Of a DNA stretch of 14,041 bases, positions 8,427-14,041 are shown piece after piece; positions within the stretch are counted from its first letter, which is position 1, and each line of letters opens with the position of its first letter. A program made the translations under genes and the position numbers. This DNA comes from Paracoccaceae bacterium (GTDB taxonomy: Bacteria; Pseudomonadota; Alphaproteobacteria; Rhodobacterales; Rhodobacteraceae). The stretch is from assembly GCA_016764835.1 (NCBI GenBank), contig JAESRD010000228.1, positions 1 through 14,041 on the forward strand. The letters are read 5' to 3'. The notes below the pieces were generated by a model. It was not told where the DNA came from. It did no database searches and saw only the letters and a list, made by a program, of their open reading frames with translations.

Positions 8427-9590
8427 TCAGGCAAAGTAGCCGCGCAGAACTTTGCCATATATCGTCTTGAGCGTCTCAATCTCGGCGATCAAAACATTCT
8501 CATCAATCTGGTGCATGGTCAGCCCGGCAAGGCCAAACTCGACCACCGGGCAATGGTCTTTGATAAACCGCGCATCTGACGTGCCGCCCGATGTTGACTG
8601 AACAGCCTCCAGCCCGGTCTCGGCCTTGACCGCCTCGCCAATCAGCGCCGAGAGCGAGCCGGGCGGCGTCAGGAACCATTCGCCAGAAATGCTGATATCC
8701 AGCTTGGCCTCAATGCCAAAGGCTTGGGCCACGTCGAGCGCTTGTTCTTCGACCCAAGCGGTCAGGCTGGCGCCCGAATGATGGTCGTTAAACCGAATGT
8801 TCACCCCAGCCTTACATTGGGCCGGGATCACATTGGTTGCCGGGTTGCCTGTATCAATCGTCACCGCCGCCAGCGTTGAGGGATCAAAGTGATCGCTGCC
8901 CTTGTCCAGCTCGGCGCGGCTGAGCCTGTCGATCAACTGGGCCATGGCCGGCACCGGGTTGCGCGCCATATGCGGATAGGCGGCGTGGCCCTGCTGGCCG
9001 TTAAGCGTGATTGAGACATTCATCGAGCCGCGACGCCCGATCTTCATCATATCGCCCAATACAGCGCGGCTGGTCGGCTCGCCGACGATACAGACGCTCA
9101 TGGCCTCGCCATTTGCACGCATCCAGTCGAGCAGCGCCAGCGTGCCGTCATGGGCCGGGCCTTCTTCGTCGCCAGTAATAGCAATAATAATCGCATCATC
9201 AGCCGCCATCTGGCTGGCAAAATCCACCGCCGCCGCGACAAACGCCGCCACGCCAGATTTCATGTCGGTCGCGCCGCGCCCCCAAAGCCGCCCTTCGGCC
9301 TCTTGGGCGCTAAACGGGCCAAAGCGCCAACTGGCCTCTGGCCCGGTTGGCACCACATCGGTGTGGCCATTAAAGCCAAAGCTGCGCGCCGCCCCTTTTG
9401 GCCCCAGCCGGGCAAACAGGTTTGGCGTACCGGCCCGGTCAACCCGGTGGCACGCGAAGCCCGCCGCGCCCAGCGCTTGCTCAAGCAGCACCAGCGCGCC
9501 GCCCTCGGCCGGGGTGACTGTGTGGCAGCGGATCAGCGCCGCTGTAAGCGCCACAGGGTCAGATGGATTAACGGGCAATTGCTTGGTCAT
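8427..9590 (-). CDS. dapE: succinyl-diaminopimelate desuccinylase
   Basis: DapE hydrolyses N-succinyl-L,L-diaminopimelate to L,L-diaminopimelate and succinate in the lysine/meso-diaminopimelate pathway, using two zinc ions. The 387-residue M20 peptidase-fold protein shows the ligand motifs GHTDVVP (His76, Asp78), [10 protein letters not shown] (Asp109), GDEEGPA (Glu142 catalytic base, Glu143 ligand) and a late His360 in [22 protein letters not shown] is typical of DapE rather than ArgE. The start at 9590 is set by AAAGGA (9597-9602 on this strand) six bases upstream; an upstream in-frame extension to 9722 is rich in Arg, Ser and Cys and does not look coding. rnr follows 26 bases downstream on the same strand. 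dapD lies further upstream on the same strand, separated by several unrelated genes. Confidence 0.96.
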   Translation of the reverse strand: MTKQLPVNPSDPVALTAALIRCHTVTPAEGGALVLLEQALGAAGFACHRVDRAGTPNLFARLGPKGAARSFGFNGHTDVVPTGPEASWRFGPFSAQEAEGRLWGRGATDMKSGVAAFVAAAVDFASQMAADDAIIIAITGDEEGPAHDGTLALLDWMRANGEAMSVCIVGEPTSRAVLGDMMKIGRRGSMNVSITLNGQQGHAAYPHMARNPVPAMAQLIDRLSRAELDKGSDHFDPSTLAAVTIDTGNPATNVIPAQCKAGVNIRFNDHHSGASLTAWVEEQALDVAQAFGIEAKLDISISGEWFLTPPGSLSALIGEAVKAETGLEAVQSTSGGTSDARFIKDHCPVVEFGLAGLTMHQIDENVLIAEIETLKTIYGKVLRGYFA

Positions 9591-9749
9591 CAGATATCCT
9601 TTGCTGTGCCTTCGGCCTACCGTGCGGCCCGCCCCGGGGCAAGCCAGAGAGCAAGCTGGGCTGTTGCTGATGCGTGACAGAGCGGCGCGGCTCTGCCCCG
9701 ACAGGCCGCAAAAAGCTGGCAAATCTGCCGATATGGGTCATTCATCAAT

Positions 9750-9772
9750 GAAAACAAAGCGCTGAATAGCGC
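9750..9772 (-). terminator. possible intrinsic terminator upstream of dapE
   Basis: On the minus strand GCGCT-ATTC-AGCGC (9759-9772) forms a perfect five-pair, four-base-loop hairpin and is followed at once by TTTGTTTTC. That has the shape of a rho-independent terminator, although the stem is short. It lies about 160-180 bases before the dapE start in the otherwise empty 9591-9870 interval. It could stop leftward read-through beneath the Hint gene or, if the dapE transcript starts further right, act in its leader. Confidence 0.4.
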
Positions 9773-9870
9773 GGTAACACAAGATAAGATGGCAAGGCAG
9801 CAGTGGCCCACCAAATCTTGATTTTTCTTCATCGGCCACAACAGGCCGTATCTGGCCCCTTTGGGCCAAG

Positions 9871-10992
9871 ATGGCGTGCTGTTGCCCGGTGCCATGGGGC
9901 AAACCAGTGAGCTGGCGCGGCGTAAACGGCGCAGGCCCGTCGCTGTTTGCGGCCCCAGATCTGCCGCTTGATGCGCCGCTGCCAACAGGCACCGTGCTGC
10001 TAGAGATCGCCGCAGGCGCGCTGACCGGGTTTTTGACCGACCCACAAGCCCAGCCAACCAACCTGTTGCGCCACAGCGCGCGCCTGCCTTGGCCATCAAA
10101 CCTGACCCTGCGCCTCAGCCCCACCGGCGCGCTGACCCTGCTGACCCGACAGGGCGAACAAACCCGCGCCGATACGCTGGAGGATGCAATCTCGACTGAG
10201 GCCAGCGCCATTATCACCTATGGCTGGAACGCCCCGGCCCGGTTCGGCTATCTGTCAGTCTGGCAGCCAGACCTGCACCGGATCAGACATTTGCCGCTGC
10301 GCAACCCGCTGCCACTGTGCTGGCGCGACGCTAAGCAGATGTTTGAGCAACCCTTTGATGGGCTCTCGCACCTAGCGCATTATGCCGCCATTGCCGACCA
10401 TCTGTCGCCCGCCGGGCCGCTGCCTGACCTGGCCGGTGAAACCCAGATATCTACACCACAAGGGGCCGTGCAGATCAGCTGTATCCGCCCCGGGTCACGG
10501 GTAGATACGGCCGACGGCATCGGTGCCTGCGTGATCAGCGTGATCAATGCCCATGTGCCCGCGCGCGGCACGTTTGAGACGGTTGAGCTGCGCTATCCCT
10601 ATCTCGGCCTGCAAGAAGATATCAACCTGTCCGCCTCAGCGCGGTTGCTGCTGTCGGGTTGCGATGTCGAATATTTCTTTGGCCAGCTCTGGGTCTCTGT
10701 GACCGCCGCTCAACTTTGTGATGGCGTGACCGCCGCGCTGCAAACACCTGCGCCAAATGCCCGCCCCAGCCAGCTGCGCTATGCTTTGGTGCTCGACCGT
10801 CCTGCCGCCATTATTGCCGCAGGCGCATTGATTGAAAGCTATGACCTGACGCCGCTTATGACCTGCCCTGCCGCGCTTGAACATTCGGTCGTCGCCGGGC
10901 TGGCTTTGCCGCAATTGACCACTGGCGCAGACAGCGCGCCGCAGCTGCGCGACTATGAAGCGCTGACGTTGCGCCAAGCCCGCGCAGCGTAG
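9871..10992 (+). CDS. Hint (Hedgehog/intein-like) domain protein
   Basis: A 373-residue protein resembling the Hint-domain proteins common in Rhodobacteraceae; their function is not established. The N-terminal half is beta-rich (TGTVLLEIAAG, LTLRLSPTGALTLL, YLSVWQPDLHRIRHLPL). The Hint-like region is about 188-320: TPQGAVQISCIRPGSRVDTA, VPARGTFETVELRYPYLGL, SARLLLSGCDVEYFFGQ, then a late ALIESYDL segment. The position where self-splicing Hint domains carry the nucleophilic Cys/Ser at the domain start here reads AGETQISTPQG with no clear nucleophile, so autoprocessing looks unlikely. It ends LRDYEALTLRQARAA as in relatives. No Shine-Dalgarno precedes the ATG; a GTG at 9889 is an alternative start. 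The upstream 280 bases hold no other gene. Its stop is inside a short direct repeat. Confidence 0.75.
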   Translation: MACCCPVPWGKPVSWRGVNGAGPSLFAAPDLPLDAPLPTGTVLLEIAAGALTGFLTDPQAQPTNLLRHSARLPWPSNLTLRLSPTGALTLLTRQGEQTRADTLEDAISTEASAIITYGWNAPARFGYLSVWQPDLHRIRHLPLRNPLPLCWRDAKQMFEQPFDGLSHLAHYAAIADHLSPAGPLPDLAGETQISTPQGAVQISCIRPGSRVDTADGIGACVISVINAHVPARGTFETVELRYPYLGLQEDINLSASARLLLSGCDVEYFFGQLWVSVTAAQLCDGVTAALQTPAPNARPSQLRYALVLDRPAAIIAAGALIESYDLTPLMTCPAALEHSVVAGLALPQLTTGADSAPQLRDYEALTLRQARAA

Positions 10993-11036
10993 AAATAAGT
11001 CCGTGCCGCGTAAAACGAACCCGCGCAGCGTAGAAA
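10979..11036. repeat. 17-base direct repeat spanning the Hint-gene stop
   Basis: CCCGCGCAGCGTAGAAA occurs at 10979-10995 and again at 11020-11036, 41 bases apart. A looser relative (GCCGCGTAAAACGAA) sits between them. The first copy contains the last codons and TAG of the Hint-domain gene; the second fills the convergent gap before the opposing gene's stop at 11038. It looks like a local tandem duplication of about 41 bases that has partly diverged. Confidence 0.8.
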
Positions 11037-11037
11037 A

Positions 11038-11361
11038 TCAGTCGAAAAACGGGCTCATCTGTGCGATAATCACGCTGTTCTCTTCTAGCGCCTGCGCCAT
11101 TAGCTTGCGCTCTTCATCGGCAATGTCATGGCCCTCGGCCAAGCGCTCATCAAGCGTGCCGTAACCAGATACATCTAGCGGCGCCAGCCCGGCAGTCTTG
11201 AGCACGGCCACGGTCTCGCGCACCGCCTCGGCCTCGTCTATGCCGCTAGAATAGCACATCAGCGCGCCGCCGGTGGCGCCTTTGGGCAGCCCGTCTTCGG
11301 CGCTGCGGCCGATCTCAACCAGCAGGGTAAAGACCTGTTGTTTGCTTTCTGACTTTGCCAT
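11038..11361 (-). CDS. conserved small protein of unknown function
   Basis: No named family recognised. The product has 107 residues, is probably cytoplasmic (no signal or membrane segment) and looks like a compact alpha/beta protein: a first strand (QQVFTLLVEIG), a Gly-rich turn (DGLPKGATGGALMCYSSG), an acidic helix (DEAEAVRETVAVLKTAG), a second strand with DVSGYGTLDER, then a helix and final strand ENSVIIAQMSPFFD. Proteins of this shape are present in other Roseobacter genomes, from memory. The start is fixed by AAAGGAG at 11368-11374 on this strand, six bases before the ATG at 11361; the ATG two codons earlier would directly abut that site. It is divergent from the Crp/Fnr regulator, so they may share a control region. 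It converges on the Hint-domain gene. Confidence 0.85.
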   Translation of the reverse strand: MAKSESKQQVFTLLVEIGRSAEDGLPKGATGGALMCYSSGIDEAEAVRETVAVLKTAGLAPLDVSGYGTLDERLAEGHDIADEERKLMAQALEENSVIIAQMSPFFD

Positions 11362-11381
11362 CTGCATCTCCTTTGGCCCTG

Positions 11382-11410
11382 CCAATGCGGGCAAGTGGCC
11401 GCTATGTCAA
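11382..11410 (-). promoter_or_regulatory. candidate promoter for the small conserved gene
   Basis: A perfect -35 TTGACA lies at 11410-11405 on this strand. Seventeen bases on, the -10 position reads CATTGG (11387-11382), which is poor. The predicted transcript would start roughly 15 bases before the ATG, leaving just enough room for the AAAGGAG ribosome site. Support comes only from the -35 match and position. Confidence 0.3.
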
Positions 11411-11425
11411 TCATCAGGTAGCGGC

Positions 11426-11455
11426 TTGACGCCACCCCGCATGCGGCGTGATATC
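11426..11455 (+). promoter_or_regulatory. candidate promoter/operator of the Crp/Fnr gene
   Basis: TTGACG at 11426-11431 is a good -35. At 17-18 bases spacing lies the weak -10 TGATAT/GATATC (11449-11455), which would start transcription at about the ATG at 11462, that is, a leaderless mRNA. No Shine-Dalgarno is present for that ATG, which fits. The spacer contains the perfect palindrome CCGCATGCGG (11437-11446), a possible operator. Confidence 0.3.
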
Positions 11456-11461
11456 ACCCCC

Positions 11462-12070
11462 ATGTCTAATGCCCCCGCCAATGATCTGCCGTTTCAGGCC
11501 CCGCAAGCACAGGTGCTGTTTCGCCCCGGCGATAGCTGCCCCGGTCTGATCTTGCTTGAGGCAGGCTCAATCCGCGTCACGCTGACAGCCGCCAATGGCC
11601 GCTCGCTGGTGCTCTACCGGGTGCGGCCCGGCGATATGTGTCTGCAAAGCTTTGCCTGCCTGACAGAGGGTCAGCATTATTCGGCCGAAGGTGTGGCCGA
11701 AACTGCGCTCAAGGGCCGCCTTGTGCCGCCAGATCGGTTTGCCCAGCGCATGGCCGATGATGCGGCTTTTCGTGGCCAGGTTCTGGCCGCAGTCGCCCGG
11801 CGCTTTGGCGAATATGAGCGGCTGGTCGAAGATGTGGCGCTCAGCGGTTTTGACGCCCGCCTCGCCCGCGCACTTTTGGCGTTGGCCGGGCCAGACGAGG
11901 CGCTGCACATCACCCATGAAGCACTGGCCGAAGAAACCGCATCGGGCCGCGCCTTTGTCAGCCGCCGCCTGTCTGGCTTTGCCGCAGATGGGCTAATCGC
12001 CACCCAGCGCGGCCAGATCACACTGCTCGCCCCCGACCGCCTGAGGCAGATTGCCGCAGATCTCGGGTGA
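11462..12070 (+). CDS. Crp/Fnr family transcriptional regulator
   Basis: A 202-residue regulator with an N-terminal cyclic-nucleotide-binding-like beta barrel (about 10-110; VLFRPGDSCPGLILLEAGSIRV, YRVRPGDMCLQSFACL), a dimer helix (VARRFGEYERLVED) and a C-terminal winged helix at about 149-185 (HITHEALAEETASGRAFVSRRLSGF). The Crp-type cAMP-binding Arg/Ser motif is not obvious. Instead Cys26, Cys60 and Cys66 lie in the sensor domain, hinting at redox or thiol-type sensing (inference). The FNR arrangement of N-terminal cysteines is absent. An in-frame ATG at 11441 would add seven residues; neither start has a Shine-Dalgarno, and 11462 fits a leaderless transcript. It lies 83 bases before a DUF2892 gene that it probably regulates, a pairing I recall from related bacteria. 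Confidence 0.88.
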   Translation: MSNAPANDLPFQAPQAQVLFRPGDSCPGLILLEAGSIRVTLTAANGRSLVLYRVRPGDMCLQSFACLTEGQHYSAEGVAETALKGRLVPPDRFAQRMADDAAFRGQVLAAVARRFGEYERLVEDVALSGFDARLARALLALAGPDEALHITHEALAEETASGRAFVSRRLSGFAADGLIATQRGQITLLAPDRLRQIAADLG

Positions 12071-12153
12071 CTTTGGCCCAATGTGACTTTGGCACCGAAC
12101 TCCGGCTCGAATTGCGCGAACACTGCGTCAATGACAGTTAAAGGAGTATAAAC

Positions 12154-12345
12154 ATGACACTGAATGAAGGTAATCTCGACCGTGTATTACGGATCGTTGT
12201 TGGGCTGGTTCTAATCGGGCTGGTCTTTATGGGGCCAAAAACAGCGTTGGGCTGGATTGGTATTGTGCCACTGGCCACAGGGCTAATTGGCTGGTGCCCA
12301 ATCTACAAGATCTTGGGCTTCAATACCTGCCCTATGAAGAACTAG
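12154..12345 (+). CDS. DUF2892 (YgaP-like) inner membrane protein
   Basis: A 63-residue membrane protein. After the short N-terminal NEGNLDRVLRIVVG it has two transmembrane helices, about 12-28 and 31-47, and the closing signature GWCPIYKILGFNTCP with two conserved cysteines (Cys48 and Cys59). This is the DUF2892 family, the membrane anchor found fused to rhodanese in YgaP and alone in many proteobacteria, often linked to sulfur or thiol chemistry. AAAGGAG at 12140-12146, seven bases before the ATG, is a strong ribosome site. It follows the Crp/Fnr gene on the same strand by 83 bases. The last codons and stop are within a 17-base tandem duplication, the second copy of which lies past the TAG and leaves the protein unchanged. 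Confidence 0.93.
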   Translation: MTLNEGNLDRVLRIVVGLVLIGLVFMGPKTALGWIGIVPLATGLIGWCPIYKILGFNTCPMKN

Positions 12346-12363
12346 GCCCTATGAAGAACTAGG
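12329..12363. repeat. 17-base tandem duplication over the DUF2892 stop
   Basis: The unit GCCCTATGAAGAACTAG is present twice head to tail (12329-12345 and 12346-12362). It encodes the final PMKN region and TAG, so the second copy is a silent duplicate after the stop. A third degraded copy (GCCCATGAAAAAAC) follows and forms the loop side of the adjacent hairpin. Confidence 0.92.
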
Positions 12364-12385
12364 CCCATGAAAAAACGGGCCTAGT
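12358..12385. terminator. bidirectional hairpin between convergent genes
   Basis: ACTAGGCCC (12358-12366) and GGGCCTAGT (12377-12385) form a perfect nine-pair stem around a ten-base A-rich loop. It lies between the convergent DUF2892 gene and the four-helix membrane protein gene, and its right arm contains the latter's TAG. There is no strong U-tract on the plus side. On the minus side the sequence after the stem is mildly T-rich (TCTTCAT). The tandem duplication supplies a second left arm (CTAGGCCC at 12342-12349) that could pair alternatively. Confidence 0.5.
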
Positions 12386-12764
12386 GCCGCGCCATAAGCA
12401 GGCGACCAAAGCCAAGTGTAATCGCGGCCTCAACCGCGATTGCCAGCCAAATGCCCAGCCCAACATAGCCACGGGTAAACTCATATATGCCAGTCAGCGC
12501 AAGGCCAGTCATGACCAGCGCTACCGTTGCCGCCACCAAGCGGCGGGTCTCAGCCTGTAGGCTCGCCCGCGCCATAAAACAAAGCAGCGCGAGGCCGAAG
12601 AACAGCATCGCCGTCCGCTTGGCCACAAAGTCGCCCAGTGCATTGCCCTGCAACTCAAACAGCCAAAATATCAGCCCCGGTATGAACAACAGCGTTAGGC
12701 CGAGCGCCGCAGCAATGGCCGATGTGACAGTGCAAAGCATTCTAAATGTAATTTTTTGTTCCAT
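12381..12764 (-). CDS. four-helix integral membrane protein of unknown function
   Basis: The 127-residue product is almost entirely membrane-embedded, with likely helices at about 9-35 (AAALGLTLLFIPGLIFWLF), 47-66 (AMLFFGLALLCFMARA), 75-94 (LVAATVALVMTGLALTGIYEF) and 100-123 (GLGIWLAIAVEAAITLGFG). Short charged loops (AKRTA, AETRR, FTRG) separate them. I recognise no catalytic motif; the shape is similar to DoxX/DUF4345-like small membrane proteins, but this is only a resemblance. The ATG at 12764 lacks a good Shine-Dalgarno, and an ATG at 12740 is a possible alternative. It lies downstream of dapD on the same strand after a 95-base gap holding a hairpin, so it may have its own promoter. Its stop is inside the hairpin arm at 12377-12385. 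Confidence 0.8.
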   Translation of the reverse strand: MEQKITFRMLCTVTSAIAAALGLTLLFIPGLIFWLFELQGNALGDFVAKRTAMLFFGLALLCFMARASLQAETRRLVAATVALVMTGLALTGIYEFTRGYVGLGIWLAIAVEAAITLGFGRLLMARH

Positions 12765-12810
12765 ATGCCAATCAGACCACCGCGCGCCCCGCTCAGCAAT
12801 GTGGCAAACC

Positions 12811-12830
12811 GGCCCACCATTTGGCGGGCC
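12811..12830 (-). terminator. candidate dapD terminator
   Basis: On the minus strand GGCCCGCC-AAAT-GGTGGGCC folds into an eight-pair stem (one G-U) with a four-base loop, 29 bases after the dapD stop. The following GGTTTGCC has only a short U run, so termination strength is uncertain. Confidence 0.5.
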
Positions 12831-12859
12831 GTGCTTGGCCTAATTGCACAGCGTAAAAG

Positions 12860-13687
12860 CTAGTCGCGCAGCAGCTCGTTAATGCCGGTCTTGGAGCGCG
12901 TCCGTGCATCAACCCGCTTGACGATCACCGCGCAATACAGGTTAACGCCGTTCTTCGACGGCAGCGAACCCGCGACAACCACCGAATAGGGCGGCACTTC
13001 ACCATAAGTGACGGCACCGGTTTCGCGGTCAACAATCTTGGTCGATTGGCCAATGAACACGCCCATGCCCAGCACCGAACCTTGGCGGATGATACAGCCC
13101 TCAACTACCTCAGAGCGCGCGCCAATAAAGCAATCATCCTCAATAATCGTCGGCCCGGCCTGCATTGGCTCAAGCACGCCGCCAATGCCAACACCGCCAG
13201 ACAGATGCACATTCTTGCCGATCTGAGCGCAAGAGCCAACCGTGGCCCAAGCATCAACCATTGTGCCGGTGTCAACATAAGCGCCGAGGTTCACAAAGGA
13301 CGGCATCAGCACCACGCCGGGTGCAATATAGGCGCTCTTGCGCACCACAGCGCTCGGCACAGCCCGAAAGCCCGCCGCCGCCCATTGGTTGGCGCCCCAT
13401 CCCTTAAATTTGCTATCAACTTTGTCCCACCAGCCGCCGCCTTGCGGGCCACCTTCATGCGGTTCCATGTCTTTTATACGAAAGCCCAAAAGCACCGCTT
13501 TCTTGGCCCATTGGTTGACATGCCAGTCGCCATTTTCCTGCCGCTCAGCCACGCGCAATGTGCCACTATCGAGCGCATTGAGCGTCTCTTCAATCGCCTC
13601 GCGGGCCTCGCCAGTCAGGCTAGGGGTAATCGTATCGCGGGCTTCCCATGCGGCTTCAATGGCGGTTTCAAGTTGGGCGTTGGACAT
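12860..13687 (-). CDS. dapD: 2,3,4,5-tetrahydropyridine-2,6-dicarboxylate N-succinyltransferase
   Basis: DapD transfers succinyl from succinyl-CoA to tetrahydrodipicolinate, a committed step of the succinylase lysine/diaminopimelate route; DapE in this window acts two steps later. The 275-residue length is exactly that of the family. An N-terminal helical domain ([13 protein letters not shown]) contains [20 protein letters not shown]. The left-handed beta-helix of hexapeptide repeats spans about 105-240 ([63 protein letters not shown]). It ends [19 protein letters not shown]. The ATG at 13687 is set by AGGAG at 13695-13699 on this strand, seven bases away; the in-frame upstream extension to 13867 is Arg/Pro-rich and runs into an IS remnant. 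No clear promoter is visible in 13688-13796. Confidence 0.96.
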   Translation of the reverse strand: MSNAQLETAIEAAWEARDTITPSLTGEAREAIEETLNALDSGTLRVAERQENGDWHVNQWAKKAVLLGFRIKDMEPHEGGPQGGGWWDKVDSKFKGWGANQWAAAGFRAVPSAVVRKSAYIAPGVVLMPSFVNLGAYVDTGTMVDAWATVGSCAQIGKNVHLSGGVGIGGVLEPMQAGPTIIEDDCFIGARSEVVEGCIIRQGSVLGMGVFIGQSTKIVDRETGAVTYGEVPPYSVVVAGSLPSKNGVNLYCAVIVKRVDARTRSKTGINELLRD

Positions 13688-13796
13688 GTGGTGGCTCCTA
13701 TTCGTGTGGCCTTTGCTGTAGCGCGGTTGGGCGGGCGGGGCAATCAGGTTGGGGGCTCGGTTGCGTGCCTGCTTTGCGGCGCCAGCACGTCGAAAC

Positions 13797-14041
13797 GGTT
13801 CTGTCGCAAAGTTATCCGGAGGCCGCTTCAGTCGAATTTTGCTAGAGTTAAGCAACCAAGCTGGCAAACTGCTTGAACGGCGACGTGTGGTTCGTTTGAA
13901 ATTGTTATTTTTGAGATCATGTGGGCTACTTCGATGCCAAAGAGTGTGGCTGCTGCTGAATGAAAGGCTTAAAGCCCAGCGTTAGCCGCGTGATTTTCTT
14001 GATGGAGCCAGAAGGCTTGGATGACGACACCGTCTATCCAA
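13797..14041 (-). mobile_element. right-edge part of a decayed IS6-family insertion sequence
   Basis: GGTTCTGTCGCAAAGTT at 13797-13813 matches the remembered IS6-family terminal repeat (GGTTCTGTTGCAAAGTT in IS257-like elements). Inward from it, on the minus strand, lies a transposase C-terminus with frameshifts. The other end and the rest of the element lie beyond the right edge, so neither length nor target duplication can be seen. The repeat end is 110 bases upstream of the dapD start. Confidence 0.7.
13848..14041 (-). pseudogene. IS6-family transposase, C-terminal remnant with frameshifts
   Basis: Read on the minus strand from the edge leftward, three frames together reconstruct the familiar IS6 transposase end. 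[12 protein letters not shown] is in one frame. [16 protein letters not shown] follows in another, as if one G were lost after [21 protein letters not shown] with TAA at 13848-13850 comes in a third. The usual family end is [26 protein letters not shown] ending in an FxQFAxLAA-like tail, so at least two indels are present. A further probable shift lies before IKK, where the expected QDHR motif is not readable. With this many lesions it cannot make transposase. Family assignment rests on recall of the motif, not a search. Confidence 0.68.

Noticed and set aside
9617..10099. Minus-strand open frame of 160 codons under the Hint gene
   Set aside because: Arg/Ala/Cys-rich composition, no ribosome site, and it shadows the Hint-domain frame; it also crosses the hairpin at 9759-9772.
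12082..12131. Possible Crp/Fnr operator before the DUF2892 gene (TGTGA near 12082, and TTGCG...CGTCAA at 12112-12131)
   Set aside because: Neither is a proper palindrome: the half-site identity is only three bases beyond chance, and spacing does not fit TTGAT-N4-ATCAA or TGTGA-N6-TCACA.
13839..13855. TTGCT-N7-AGCAA dyad upstream of dapD as an operator
   Set aside because: Only five bases per arm, and it coincides with the stop of the IS transposase remnant, so chance is the simpler explanation.
13749..13985. Plus-strand open frame of 78 codons upstream of dapD
   Set aside because: Arg/Leu-rich with no recognisable domain, and it crosses the IS terminal repeat and the reverse-strand transposase remnant.
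13960..14041. Rightward open frame beginning [13 protein letters not shown] at the window edge, which could be the start of a gene
   Set aside because: It lies antisense to the IS6 transposase remnant, whose motifs explain the same bases; there is no Shine-Dalgarno and no family resemblance.
1..14041. CRISPR array, tRNA, rRNA, prophage or anti-phage defence module
   Set aside because: No regularly spaced repeats, no cloverleaf or rRNA stretches, and no phage or defence domain in any supported gene; the genes are mainly housekeeping.

Overview
The window looks like chromosomal DNA of an alphaproteobacterium of the Rhodobacteraceae/Roseobacter group. The grounds are GC-rich, GC3-biased coding, alphaproteobacterial versions of housekeeping proteins, the gpmI-envC-ctpA-rppH gene order, and a Hint-domain protein plus a Crp/Fnr-DUF2892 pair of kinds familiar from that group. 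These are judgements from recalled families, not searches.

Layout. (1) 1-4015, plus strand: a tightly packed operon with the end of phosphoglycerate mutase gpmI, a degenerate LytM/EnvC-type murein hydrolase activator, the S41 protease CtpA, the Nudix RNA pyrophosphohydrolase RppH, and a small secreted protein with six cysteines. Three of the four junctions are ATGA overlaps. (2) 4012-6070: a leftward MltB-type lytic transglycosylase, whose predicted start lacks an export signal, divergent from a sulfotransferase-like gene. (3) 6072-9590, minus strand: ribonuclease R, broken by one extra base in a run of seven G/C, downstream of dapE. (4) 9871-12764: mixed accessory genes. They are a Hint-domain protein, a small conserved protein divergent from a Crp/Fnr regulator, a DUF2892 membrane protein, and a four-helix membrane protein. 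(5) 12860-13687: dapD on the minus strand. (6) 13797-14041: the end of a decayed IS6-family insertion sequence, with terminal repeat and frameshifted transposase C-terminus, running off the right edge.

Theme. Much of the window concerns the cell wall. DapD and DapE make the meso-diaminopimelate used in peptidoglycan and lysine. EnvC controls amidases, the transglycosylase cuts glycan strands, and CtpA-type proteases trim envelope proteins. RppH and RNase R act in RNA turnover.

I see no CRISPR array, tRNA, rRNA, phage or defence system, and no convincing new multi-gene system. The observations most worth checking are the rnr frameshift, the IS6 remnant upstream of dapD, the transglycosylase without a signal peptide, and two short duplications that both span stop codons.
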